Part shown: positions 9,901-14,915 of the stretch, one piece after another
Numbering within the stretch: the first letter of the stretch is position 1
How the letters are laid out: each line of letters opens with the position of its first letter
Assembly: GCA_030605265.1 (NCBI GenBank)
Contig: JAUWIR010000030.1
Location: forward strand, 1 to 15,710
Source: Pseudomonadota bacterium
Lineage (GTDB): Bacteria; SZUA-182; DTGQ01
Direction: 5' to 3'
DNA: 15,710 nt
The notes under the pieces: model-generated
The model's database searches: none
Seen by the model: the letters and a program-made list of their open reading frames with translations, nothing else
What the model was told of the DNA's origin: nothing
Position numbers and translations under genes: made by a program

Positions 9901-11062
9901 TAAAAGCGTAATTTCCATCAGTGGATATGGCAAGGCCCTCAGCATCACCAGAAGTATCACAGTTTCCAACTATCACAGGCTTAGTTTTGTCGCTTATATC
10001 TATTACTTGAAGGCTACTCACACCATCAACAAGCAAAGGGAAATTTACATCAGCAGCAATAAAAGCATAATTCCCATCACCGGATATGGCAACATCTTTT
10101 GCATAGCCGGAAAGAATATCACGGCTTCCAACTATCACCGGCCCAGTTTTGTCGCTAACATCGATTACTTGAAGACTACTCCCTCCATCAACAATAACAG
10201 CATAGTTTCCATCACCGGATATAGCAACGTCTTCTGCATTACCTGGAGTATCACAGCCCCCAACTATCACTGACGCAGTTTCATCTTTAATATCTATTAC
10301 GCAAAGCCCGCTATCCCCATCAGCAATAAAAGCATAGTTTCCATCACCGGATATGGCAATACTGTTTGCATGGCCAGGGGTATCACAGCGTCCAACTATC
10401 ACCGGCTTACTTTTATCTTTAATATCTATTACGTAAAGCCCGTTATCCTCGTAAGTTATTAAATTGCCTCCCCTACTACTAATAAAAGCATAATTTCCAT
10501 TATTGGATACGGCAATATCGGATTCCAAAAAAGGAATATCACAGAAAGCAACATAATAGGGCTTTTTAGGATCATCCACATTTATTATATAAAACCTTCC
10601 CTTAAGCCCTGTAAGATCTTCACTAAACTCTCCTTCAAAAGTGGCAACACACCCGTAAAGAGCATCTTTTTTATCTGGCTGTGCTATTTCGATATCACTA
10701 CAACTACCAAGAGGTAGAAACGAGACTGCCGACTTTTTATCAATATCAAAGATCACGATACCTTTACTGGTTGAGCAAAAGGCATATTCTCTTTTTACTA
10801 TATTTCCATCCTGCATTTCTTCATATTCCCATGCATTTACGCTGGTAAAAGCACCATAATCATTGTACACTTGTCCCACTAAACCTAAATGTACCATGTC
10901 CGTCGCAGAAGCATGATAACCGAAAAGAGGAGACAAAATCAGAAAAATAAAGCTCATAATGAAGATCATCAGGCAAAAAAACACCATATATTGAATAAAC
11001 TGAGTTCTTACACTGTTTCCCATTGAAGCCCCCTCACACAAACTCTGCATATTCTCCCTCAC
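3983..11062 (-). CDS. Giant secreted LVIVD-propeller protein with three caspase/C13-like peptidase domains
   Basis: 2,359 residues. In order: hydrophobic export segment (26-47, possible cleavage after ASA at 53); LVIVD beta-propeller repeats (about 75-760); caspase-fold domain 1 (about 766-1030); Ig-like linker (about 1030-1165); caspase-fold domain 2 (about 1168-1380); linker; caspase-fold domain 3 (about 1520-1725); a PPC-like beta domain (about 1880-1990); a Gly/Asp linker with a Ca-binding-like DYDGDNISNYGEF (about 2135-2150); and a unique Tyr-rich C-terminus. Domain 2 has an intact dyad, His1264 in LVDHG and Cys1305 in DACYSGSF, typical of bacterial C13/caspase-like peptidases. Domain 1 keeps IGHG (His878) but reads ESAASGTF, with Ala919 at the Cys position. 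Domain 3 has lost both (Gln1594, Pro1641). The GTG at 11062 has GAGGGGGG 4 bases upstream; an ATG at 11023 with GAGGGGG 5 bases upstream is equally good and removes 13 residues. Substrate unknown. Confidence 0.9.
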   Translation of the reverse strand: MRENMQSLCEGASMGNSVRTQFIQYMVFFCLMIFIMSFIFLILSPLFGYHASATDMVHLGLVGQVYNDYGAFTSVNAWEYEEMQDGNIVKREYAFCSTSKGIVIFDIDKKSAVSFLPLGSCSDIEIAQPDKKDALYGCVATFEGEFSEDLTGLKGRFYIINVDDPKKPYYVAFCDIPFLESDIAVSNNGNYAFISSRGGNLITYEDNGLYVIDIKDKSKPVIVGRCDTPGHANSIAISGDGNYAFIADGDSGLCVIDIKDETASVIVGGCDTPGNAEDVAISGDGNYAVIVDGGSSLQVIDVSDKTGPVIVGSRDILSGYAKDVAISGDGNYAFIAADVNFPLLVDGVSSLQVIDISDKTKPVIVGNCDTSGDAEGLAISTDGNYAFMAGRDTAFIFEGGGLQVINISEKIEPVIVGRCDTSSSYAKGVAISGDGNYAFIADGGGLQAINIDNKSELVIIGSCDTPGDAAGVTISGDGNYAFIADGGDLQVVNISNKIEPVIVGRCDTPGYAKDVAISGDGNYAFIADDGGLLFVDGTFLFFVDGGNLQAINISDKSEPVIVGSRDTPSGYAKSVAIHSDGNYAFIADGDGLRVIDIRDKSDPVIVGNCDTPGNAIDVAIYGDGNYAFIAEARSFAFTEEGSVVVVSGRLIIIDISDKSKPVIVGSCDTPGDPFNVTISSDGNYAFIAADGDPSYNIVDWGLSLIADSGGLQVIDISNKSDPKIAIDCDTPGYIFDIALSGDDNYAFVAAGAGGMLKFRINTAPSLKGNLILVAGGEAGSTNTLWPATQALANHVFFSFFKAGYEVYDIWYQNPVFFQDIFHSSLDQLVINDAVPTSERLRQAIIPWEPWESTEASFMEWEKSLRANTGPLYIYLIGHGAEDRFQIMPNQVITAGELKDCITKFRQEMNRQVVVIIESAASGTFIDDLTDHNVTVIASTNDGASYIKPDFSGPNKLSPVPPQGQKLSIYNAFTTEFINNLCPYLDTNTVPDSSPQIVNTILRQAFLNARQKLQDWALSGPPFSDQAPQMALPGSEFTSLHFSKDGINPLKEDSLTISFKNDIPFDLTLIGQDPDRQYIPYTHQNITFFSSDPTILDPNPLADIEIDINDADHDAGPYYKITPGKNGLFTLTGYADPAKDPNLLISAKLTIEVCIDVNENPDYAAGKRKMALIMAGYQGSGDYLWESTNTIGNHAYKSLRAMGYGEDEIYYYNPYLLQDLDNDNKYDEIRGYPDLNAFDLNKPDSPFWTISQKGAKELFLFLVDHGSKEKFRLNPKVLLSASDLVDTMEKIVDRVEGNIIFLYDACYSGSFLSEINNSQSLADKIITITSTDPNQTAYFLNQGMVSFSYPFFDEWFLTHSLKDAFDYAGDFLPMGAQTPCVSDPNLHLIEAWDRENIYYVDESRPAISEASANRRGDQVEIRAEVYSLTGISKVFALVESTQNALTSTLGRAKVSAPELCLALDLKDPSFGPNCLYGGPYTLSVPDPCPNETNYRITIYAVDNSTRPKVATCKIPIGSSIENKTMAVIVYSDPNDQNLLSQEERERLRDQVNRAGAILRSKGLRDDEIEIACCLSTLSEIGLPEDKTLFFYMIGQVDFKEKEGERIPHFYLDSNDSLSPSDLKKFIPHDDPNQRFLILLDSPYAKEYLSSCFPNDNWPKRGAGIAGTSKNKLFFSPLRHQGERLFPCFSNFFFSSILSGASVAQCYRMAENAVSLTWQNPALFLPEKVQDYQTMNHYLSYYLGMSAIPGEDLSLFTDCNARVEKGEDGTTHYLLSLTPHPDAETDEDWRAWVVLASSSGIYQKSMIVDLDPNNQADQISGDEYYQAYFMVEGRRKGDNSKTWTEWQEVAIVHTNDGIGHDDYEFDPDPNIILSDPNHALVVNDLPIRRTFYDPNNSDGICKDHDWMYFKAFSGHIYEIYAQDLSEQGYFIQIALYDPNVRPIPLDPNELSGPFHVDQNLLDFQCRQTGYYLLETRLASSYHPEGVSYILSVKDDQAQEYTVLEVTVIDRNQECRLRRHSLSVRMIDGGKPNRPDIKEWRGHEVCSFKFNNCINTTVDLQVTNNLNGDVIKTIEDVSLSKSSLNRITIDISSIPCGSPGSLPKSGGYNIRKEIWQKAIQDGGGNPGGDGDTDFPPDGDYDGDNISNYGEFCLKTSGIYPTVFLPLCEGKNLYYFPDIYARAPNVVPSNALISPYYFYRQGEEAWCYCPLDVDIYKRQRYYYDTKDGKWYWNDGITYCGDTREAMRSQTYNAVDVSTGGVLYLDLINISSILYLRGFSYPSRNKAHYSGQDAELLNTDVFYQESMKTQKALTTLEQVEGIRTLDRLTGKIDSTYRFFTELAGNDTYIDQNRVYIIDKRGDVP
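8776..10540 (-). repeat. LVIVD-type repeats, about 11 clear copies plus degenerate ends
   Basis: The encoded unit is about 42-60 residues with the pattern ISGDGNYAFIAD, GGLQVIDISDKS, PVIVGSCDTPG, a-xx-VA. I count 11 complete copies, one truncated copy at the C-terminal side (LSGDDNYAFVAAG) and two degenerate blades before them, which makes about 14. That is what two seven-bladed propellers would need; the fold is my inference. Length differs mainly at one loop, between NYAFIA and the LQVI strand, where copies 4, 5, 8, 10 and 11 carry insertions. The DNA is similar enough between copies to read as tandem duplication. Confidence 0.85.
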
Positions 11063-11095
11063 TATTCCCCCCTCGATTAACCTGCACTCTAACTT

Positions 11096-11333
11096 TTAAC
11101 TTTTTTGTTCTTGATGCACATAAACCTCATAAATCACCCTCTGAAGGCGATGGGAGACTCTTTCCGCCAGGTTGGAAACAAGAGCTTTTTTATCAAGCTC
11201 CAGATCATCCTCCGCATATTTAACCACCCCTGTTTCCACATCAACCAGCCTGTAAAGAAATTCGAATTTTTCCTTTATCAAGATAAATCAGTTCAAGGAT
11301 ATTCTTTTCCCGTGCATAGTTTGCAGGATTCAT
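11096..11333 (-). pseudogene. Small FlgO/CsgG-like gene with a +1 frameshift
   Basis: An ATG at 11331-11333 overlaps the anti-sigma stop (ATGA) and opens a 30-codon frame (NYAREKNILELIYLDKGKIR) that hits TGA. The next frame continues with YRLVDVETGVVKYAEDD and a helical tail to a TAA at 11096. RLVDVETG with a following helix (LVSNLAERVSHRL) is a hallmark of the C-terminal strand-helix of CsgG/FlgO/TolB-N-like domains. Removing one T from the TTT run at plus 11254-11256 joins the frames as KIRISYRLVDVETG, giving about 78 codons. Either half alone makes little sense; the second lacks a good start (only TTG at 11281). Even repaired it is short for the family, so it may be a truncated relic. It lies between the anti-sigma gene and the giant peptidase gene. 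Confidence 0.6.
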
Positions 11334-12115
11334 GGTGTTTTTTTAACCAAAATGGGAAGTTCAATATTTTCTCCGGCCCCTCTGTCATCAAAAAATTCAA
11401 TGCGATAATCGCCTTCTTTAAGACGAGGAAAGAATGCTCTTCCATCAGCAAAGGATACTGAAGCATTCAGTATCTTCCCCTTATAGAGGCGTATCCCGAT
11501 ATCACTGGAAATGTTCCCGGGGGCAAGAGAGGATACCGTCAGGATTAAAAATCCTTCTTTGTCTGCATTGGCTATTTCAAATGAAACGGGGCCAAGCACT
11601 GTTTCAACTTGTAAAGAATAAGGAAAATCATAAAAATCTTCTTGGGAATCTTGTTTTTCCTTTGGTTGCTCATATTTTCGCGAAGGCTGAGGCACTGCCT
11701 CTTGAAACGAAAGCATCCCTTCAATAAGGTCCTTTTGCAGGCAACTCATTTTATCCCCTACTTTGTCCCACAAGAGGGTTATTTTTTTCAACAAAGCCTT
11801 AGTTTCTTTGTGTACTTCCGGCTTTGCCGGAGGCCCTTCAAGCAATTCCCCCGCCTTTGCGTAAAGGGTCTCCGGCATCTCTCGGAGATTTGCCTGCGCT
11901 TGTTCTATATCCATGAGAATCCCAAGGGTTTTCCTGCATTCAGTGCAATGATGAAAATGCCGGGCCAATTTTTCCTCTTCCTTCGTACGCTCTCCATGAA
12001 TGAAACTGAGTATGGTATCCTCTGCAGGGCATTCTGTTTCAGGTGGAATACATTTTTTTCTGCTTTTTTTTAGTTGTGCCGATATAAGGGCATCTATGAA
12101 ATTATCTTTTTTCAT
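11330..12115 (-). CDS. Soluble zinc-finger anti-sigma factor
   Basis: With the ATG at 12115 (GAGG 8 bases upstream) this is 261 residues; a GTG at 12136 would add 7 but lacks a Shine-Dalgarno. Residues 53-60 carry the anti-sigma zinc motif H-x3-C-x2-C (HFHHCTEC, His53, Cys57, Cys60), with a further Cys at 29, inside an all-helical N-terminal domain as in zf-HC2/ZAS proteins. No membrane segment follows, unlike many anti-sigma factors. A helical, Pro/Gln-rich linker leads to a beta-rich C-terminal domain (about 170-260: SLQVETVLGPVSFEIA, then RLKEGDYRIEFFDDRG) that resembles small regulatory Ig-like modules. It lies directly downstream of a sigma factor gene, so it most likely binds that sigma factor. 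The release signal is unknown; a cytoplasmic cue acting on the zinc site or C-terminal domain is possible. Confidence 0.8.
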   Translation of the reverse strand: MKKDNFIDALISAQLKKSRKKCIPPETECPAEDTILSFIHGERTKEEEKLARHFHHCTECRKTLGILMDIEQAQANLREMPETLYAKAGELLEGPPAKPEVHKETKALLKKITLLWDKVGDKMSCLQKDLIEGMLSFQEAVPQPSRKYEQPKEKQDSQEDFYDFPYSLQVETVLGPVSFEIANADKEGFLILTVSSLAPGNISSDIGIRLYKGKILNASVSFADGRAFFPRLKEGDYRIEFFDDRGAGENIELPILVKKTP

Positions 12116-12208
12116 ACCTTTATCCTCTTTTCTCACTGTGCTTGGGCGCGCTTCGTCATTTCTTTGTCCGCCGGATACTGTGTCAAATTCTTTTCGAAGG
12201 CTTGGTCA

Positions 12209-12246
12209 TTAAGGGATAAATTGATAATACATTCTTATTCCCTTAA
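12209..12246. repeat. Inverted repeat between sigma and anti-sigma genes
   Basis: Arms ttaaggga (12209-12216) and tcccttaa (12239-12246) are perfect 8-base complements separated by 22 bases, in the 151-base gap between the two genes. There is no U-run after the stem, so it is not an obvious intrinsic terminator. It could be an operator, an mRNA processing hairpin or chance. Confidence 0.4.
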
Positions 12247-12266
12247 TTGTTATTAGTTTACCTAAG

Positions 12267-12893
12267 TTAAAAAATTCCCCTTACTTCTAATTCATATTTA
12301 AAAAAATTTCTAAATTTTTCAGTGATTTTATAGGCGGCTTTTTCTTTCATCCTAAAAAGATTTGCTATGTCACCGGCTTTTTTCCCTTGCTCATAGAAAA
12401 GGTCAATAATCAATCGCTCTTTATCATTTCTCAGTTTAGCCATTGCAGCTTTTAAAGCTTCATCCAAGAGATTCCCCCGCTCTTTCCTGATGAGATTTTC
12501 AGAAGGATCATCCATAGACAGAGCACACGAAACAGCTTCTTCATCATTTATTTCTATCATTTTTCTTTTTGCTTCTTTTTTTACTTCAGCCAAAAGAAAC
12601 CAATTTAATACTCCGGTAAGATACGTTTGGGGCTTGGCTTTATTTAATCCTTGGTAATTATGAAGTACCATATAATCATTTTTGGCAATGTAGACAATAA
12701 AGCCATGCAATACATTTTCCGGCTCAAGCGCTACATTTATATATTTCCCATCCGAGCATATGACCATTTGCTTTCCCTTGCATCTTCTGTGGATAATCGT
12801 GTAAATCAATCTTCCAAAGCGTATTAGAAAATCATCAGGCGTATCTCCAAAGGCCGGCGGAAATTTTTGCCCGCAATTATTTCCTTTCTCCAT
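12267..12893 (-). CDS. ECF-like RNA polymerase sigma factor
   Basis: Two helical regions match an ECF (group 4) sigma-70. Residues about 20-110 look like region 2 (VYIAKNDYMVLHNYQGLN, then TYLTGVLNWFLLAEVKKEAK, resembling the family's F-G-S-L-TWL-IA-N-D-RR pattern). Residues about 145-205 look like region 4 (LRNDKERLIIDLFYEQGKKA, then a helix-turn-helix GDIANLFRMKEKAAYKITEK). I chose the ATG at 12893 because GGAG lies 7 bases upstream; an ATG at 12962 in the same frame would add 23 residues but has no Shine-Dalgarno. The total of 208 residues is normal for the family. It heads the operon and precedes the anti-sigma gene, so the expected role is transcription of this locus, perhaps including its own promoter. 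Confidence 0.8.
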   Translation of the reverse strand: MEKGNNCGQKFPPAFGDTPDDFLIRFGRLIYTIIHRRCKGKQMVICSDGKYINVALEPENVLHGFIVYIAKNDYMVLHNYQGLNKAKPQTYLTGVLNWFLLAEVKKEAKRKMIEINDEEAVSCALSMDDPSENLIRKERGNLLDEALKAAMAKLRNDKERLIIDLFYEQGKKAGDIANLFRMKEKAAYKITEKFRNFFKYELEVRGIF

Positions 12894-13557
12894 ACTTATA
12901 CTCCAAACATACTTAAGTGATAACTTATCTTCACGATTTCTCTTGATCATTAAAATTAACATATTTAATTATGTATATCAATAAAAATAATCATTTTATT
13001 ATATTGATTTTACAGATATTGCTTTCGATATACTGCCCCAATTCCCGCCTTAAAAGGTTTTTATTCTTAGCACTGCGAACTATGGCTCTTGAAGAAATTG
13101 CTATTATTTTTCCCTGGTTACATTTTAATTAGGGGAAAAATTAATTCTGAGAATACTAATCATTAATAGAGGGGAAAATAAAAGATTTTGTAAAAGAGGT
13201 TTTAAGCAACCGTTCATAGCGATGTATAGAAATCTTTGCCTTTTCCATTCTGACTTCTGAATCTTATTCTCTGGTTTCTCATAGGTATTTGTGGCTGGAT
13301 TCTTAAGATTTAAAAAAACGACTTGACCTGTCTGATTAGCGCTTCTTGGTATTCCCCGGCATAGTTGGTAAATCCGGCAAAAAAAAATTATATTTGACTT
13401 GGCAGTATCAGTCTTCAAGGTAAAAGAAGGCACAAAGACACAAAGGATAATTTATATTATATCATACAGTTAGCTAATCATTTTCAGATAAAAATTCCTG
13501 TTATTAAATTATAAATGATGAAAGATTAAGGAGGAAAGGGGGGAACCGGCGGAAGTT
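12894..13557. other. Gene-poor region between divergent transcription units
   Basis: AT-rich, with no convincing gene. It should contain the minus-strand operon promoter and possibly that of the plus-strand dockerin gene, but no strong -35/-10 pair stands out. A minus-strand frame at 13125-13433 is open for 102 codons from a GTG without a Shine-Dalgarno and has no recognisable domain. Short cacaaag direct repeats lie around 13431-13445. An AGGAGG at 13529-13534 lies too far from either downstream start to be its site. Confidence 0.5.
12901..12904 (-). promoter_or_regulatory. Ribosome binding site of the sigma factor gene
   Basis: GGAG on the minus strand, 7 bases before the ATG at 12893. It favours this start over the ATGs at 12962 and 12950, which have no such site. 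Confidence 0.55.
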
Positions 13558-13632
13558 ATGGCAACTATCTATCTGGAGATCTATCGTGTGTGCGAGGAAA
13601 TTAAATCAATAATGATAATGGAGGGGAAATAA
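13558..13632 (+). CDS. Possible 24-residue leader ORF before the dockerin gene
   Basis: The ATG at 13558 is preceded by a purine-rich GGCGGAAG, and the frame stops at a TAA one base before the ATG of the next gene, whose Shine-Dalgarno lies inside it. This spacing would suit translational coupling or a leader peptide. The peptide matches nothing I know and may be chance. Confidence 0.25.
   Translation: MATIYLEIYRVCEEIKSIMIMEGK
13620..13626 (+). promoter_or_regulatory. Ribosome binding site of the dockerin gene
   Basis: GGAGGGG lies 7 bases before the ATG at 13634, a strong Shine-Dalgarno that supports this start. Confidence 0.6.
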
Positions 13633-13633
13633 A

Positions 13634-14176
13634 ATGATAAAACGACAAAAAGAAAAGTATAAATATTTTCTCTTAATTTTGAGTCTTGGCATTCTTACAT
13701 CCATCATATTCACCTCATCTTGGCTTTGGGCGCAAGATGACACTAACTTTTACGCGGGAAGTAAAACAGGGGCTTCAATACTTATTTTAGACTGTGACAG
13801 AAGTTTTGACAATGGTGGAAGTTCTAACAGTTTTACTGTTGATGGTGTGGAAGAAATAACTTTTGAGCAGGAATACAGTAACTTACTGAAAGATCTTGGT
13901 TATTATAACTATGAAGTATATAAACAAAAGATTAATAGATCCCATGATGTTATTGAAAGTCCAAGTACTGAATTTCTGCGAAAGTTTGATGTTGTTATCT
14001 GTGTCGCAGGAGTAACCTCATCTTATTGGCATTGGCTGGGGGATATTAATGATTATTTAGATAGTGGTGGCCGAGTTCTTCTCATCTGTCCCAATAAATA
14101 TTTCGATTGGGCTTTTAGTTTCCCTGAGGAGTTAATTACCGGCTATTTAGGGTCTCATTTCGGGGTCGACCTGTAA
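13634..14176 (+). CDS. Secreted GATase-like alpha/beta domain protein, N-terminal part of a frameshifted dockerin protein
   Basis: 180 residues to the TAA. Residues 12-33 form a signal peptide, probably cleaved after LWAQ. The mature part begins ASILILDCDRSFDNGG and continues with a helix (EQEYSNLLKDLGYYNYEVYK), then LRKFDVVICVAGVTS, then DINDYLDSGGRVLLICPN. This is the pattern of the GATase-like alpha/beta modules in secreted peptidases and lyases (ILIVDDD, GY-YDVW, L-YDVVIW, YL-GGRLLLSG). It lacks a Cys-His-Glu triad, so I expect a structural or binding role. The frame ends just after YLGSHFG, where a one-base shift in a GGGG run opens a dockerin domain, so the natural product is probably about 248 residues with a C-terminal dockerin. 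Confidence 0.75.
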   Translation: MIKRQKEKYKYFLLILSLGILTSIIFTSSWLWAQDDTNFYAGSKTGASILILDCDRSFDNGGSSNSFTVDGVEEITFEQEYSNLLKDLGYYNYEVYKQKINRSHDVIESPSTEFLRKFDVVICVAGVTSSYWHWLGDINDYLDSGGRVLLICPNKYFDWAFSFPEELITGYLGSHFGVDL

Positions 14177-14381
14177 ATGTGGAGATGCAAACTGCGATGG
14201 ATCAGTAGATATATTTGATGCCCTATTGATTGCTGAACATGTTGCGGGACTTAAATCTGATTCGCAGGTCCCCTGCTTTAGCTGCTGTGATGTTGATAAT
14301 AATGATGAGATAAATATCTTTGATACCTTAAAGATAGCTGAGTATGATGCCGGGATTATCCCTGTATTATGTAATAAGTGA
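14163..14381 (+). pseudogene. Type I dockerin domain, out of frame with the preceding gene
   Basis: In the +1 frame after the GGGG run at 14162-14165, the sequence encodes two F-hand-like duplicated segments: CGDANCDGSVDIFDALLIAE with HVAG, then CCDVDNNDEINIFDTLKIAE with YDAG, ending at TGA 14379-14381. Calcium-ligand positions 1, 3, 5, 9 and 12 are D-N-D-D-D in the first and D-D-N-N-D in the second, the standard dockerin I pattern. Extra Cys residues near both segments could form disulfides. Frame B is closed upstream by a TAG at 14148-14150, so it cannot start independently with a signal peptide. Dockerins bind cohesins; a cohesin-like domain is encoded by the next gene. Confidence 0.8.
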
Positions 14382-14915
14382 GTAAAGATACAAATCCCCA
14401 AGCCAATCTAAAATAGAGCTTATATTATCAGCAACAGATTGATTTATAGTATTTAAAATCTTATTTAGCAACAATTCTAATGAGTAAATCTCAATAAGGT
14501 TGTTCCAAGAAACGAAACGAGGGCGTGAATGTGTAGGAATGAATATTTGAGTCCGGTACTTAAAGTTAACGGAGTATCATAATATCCAAATAAAATTGAA
14601 TGAGGAGAAGCTATAGAATTCATGGGAAGAAAGGACACCAAAAGCAGCAATTAAAACGGCCAAGGCCAATAAGGGGGATAAGGTCCGGTAATATATGAAC
14701 ATATTCTCAATGGGGTAGTTATTGGGACCTCAATCCATGACAAGTTATCCATTAAACTAAGGTGGGAGAAAAAAAATGAAACATGTCTATTTTGCAGGGG
14801 GTAAAAGAATTATTTATTTTGTTTGTGCATAAGTAACTGTTTTCAAACCGTAATTTTTTAAAATTTTCACTTATTAACCTTATTTTTACTAACTTCAAGA
14901 TGGAGGTGTGATTCT
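14382..14915. other. Non-coding purine-rich stretch, possible structured RNA or element remnant
   Basis: No credible gene is visible. The part from about 14500 to 14780 is rich in GAA/GGA stretches and contains a GGCCAAGGCC palindrome (14659-14668) and two copies of gtccggta (14551-14558 and 14693-14700). It vaguely recalls the non-coding 5' part of a group II intron, but I see no domain V or maturase. An 18-codon frame at 14776-14832 starts after a purine-rich AGGTGGGAG but has no recognisable product. Confidence 0.3.
14902..14906 (+). promoter_or_regulatory. Ribosome binding site of the cohesin-like gene
   Basis: GGAGG lies 9 bases upstream of the ATG at 14916, with no competing start between, and fixes the start of the edge-truncated gene. 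Confidence 0.65.

Noticed and set aside
9329..10273. A 314-codon plus-strand open frame with internal repeats
   Set aside because: It is the antisense shadow of the LVIVD repeats; the minus-strand frame has clear domain patterns and the plus-strand frame has none.
8800..10500. Regularly spaced similar sequences resembling a CRISPR or satellite array
   Set aside because: Units are 120-180 bases, coding, imperfect and in one long frame; they encode LVIVD repeats.
12953..12981. Possible minus-strand promoter TTGATA-17-TAATTT before the sigma gene
   Set aside because: The -10 match is poor and the region is so AT-rich that such pairs are expected by chance.
13125..13433. A 102-codon minus-strand open frame
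   Set aside because: GTG start without a Shine-Dalgarno, no domain, no signal peptide, and its start lies in short cacaaag repeats; probably chance.
14776..14832. An 18-codon plus-strand frame after AGGTGGGAG
   Set aside because: Too short to judge and no recognisable product; mentioned only within the non-coding stretch.
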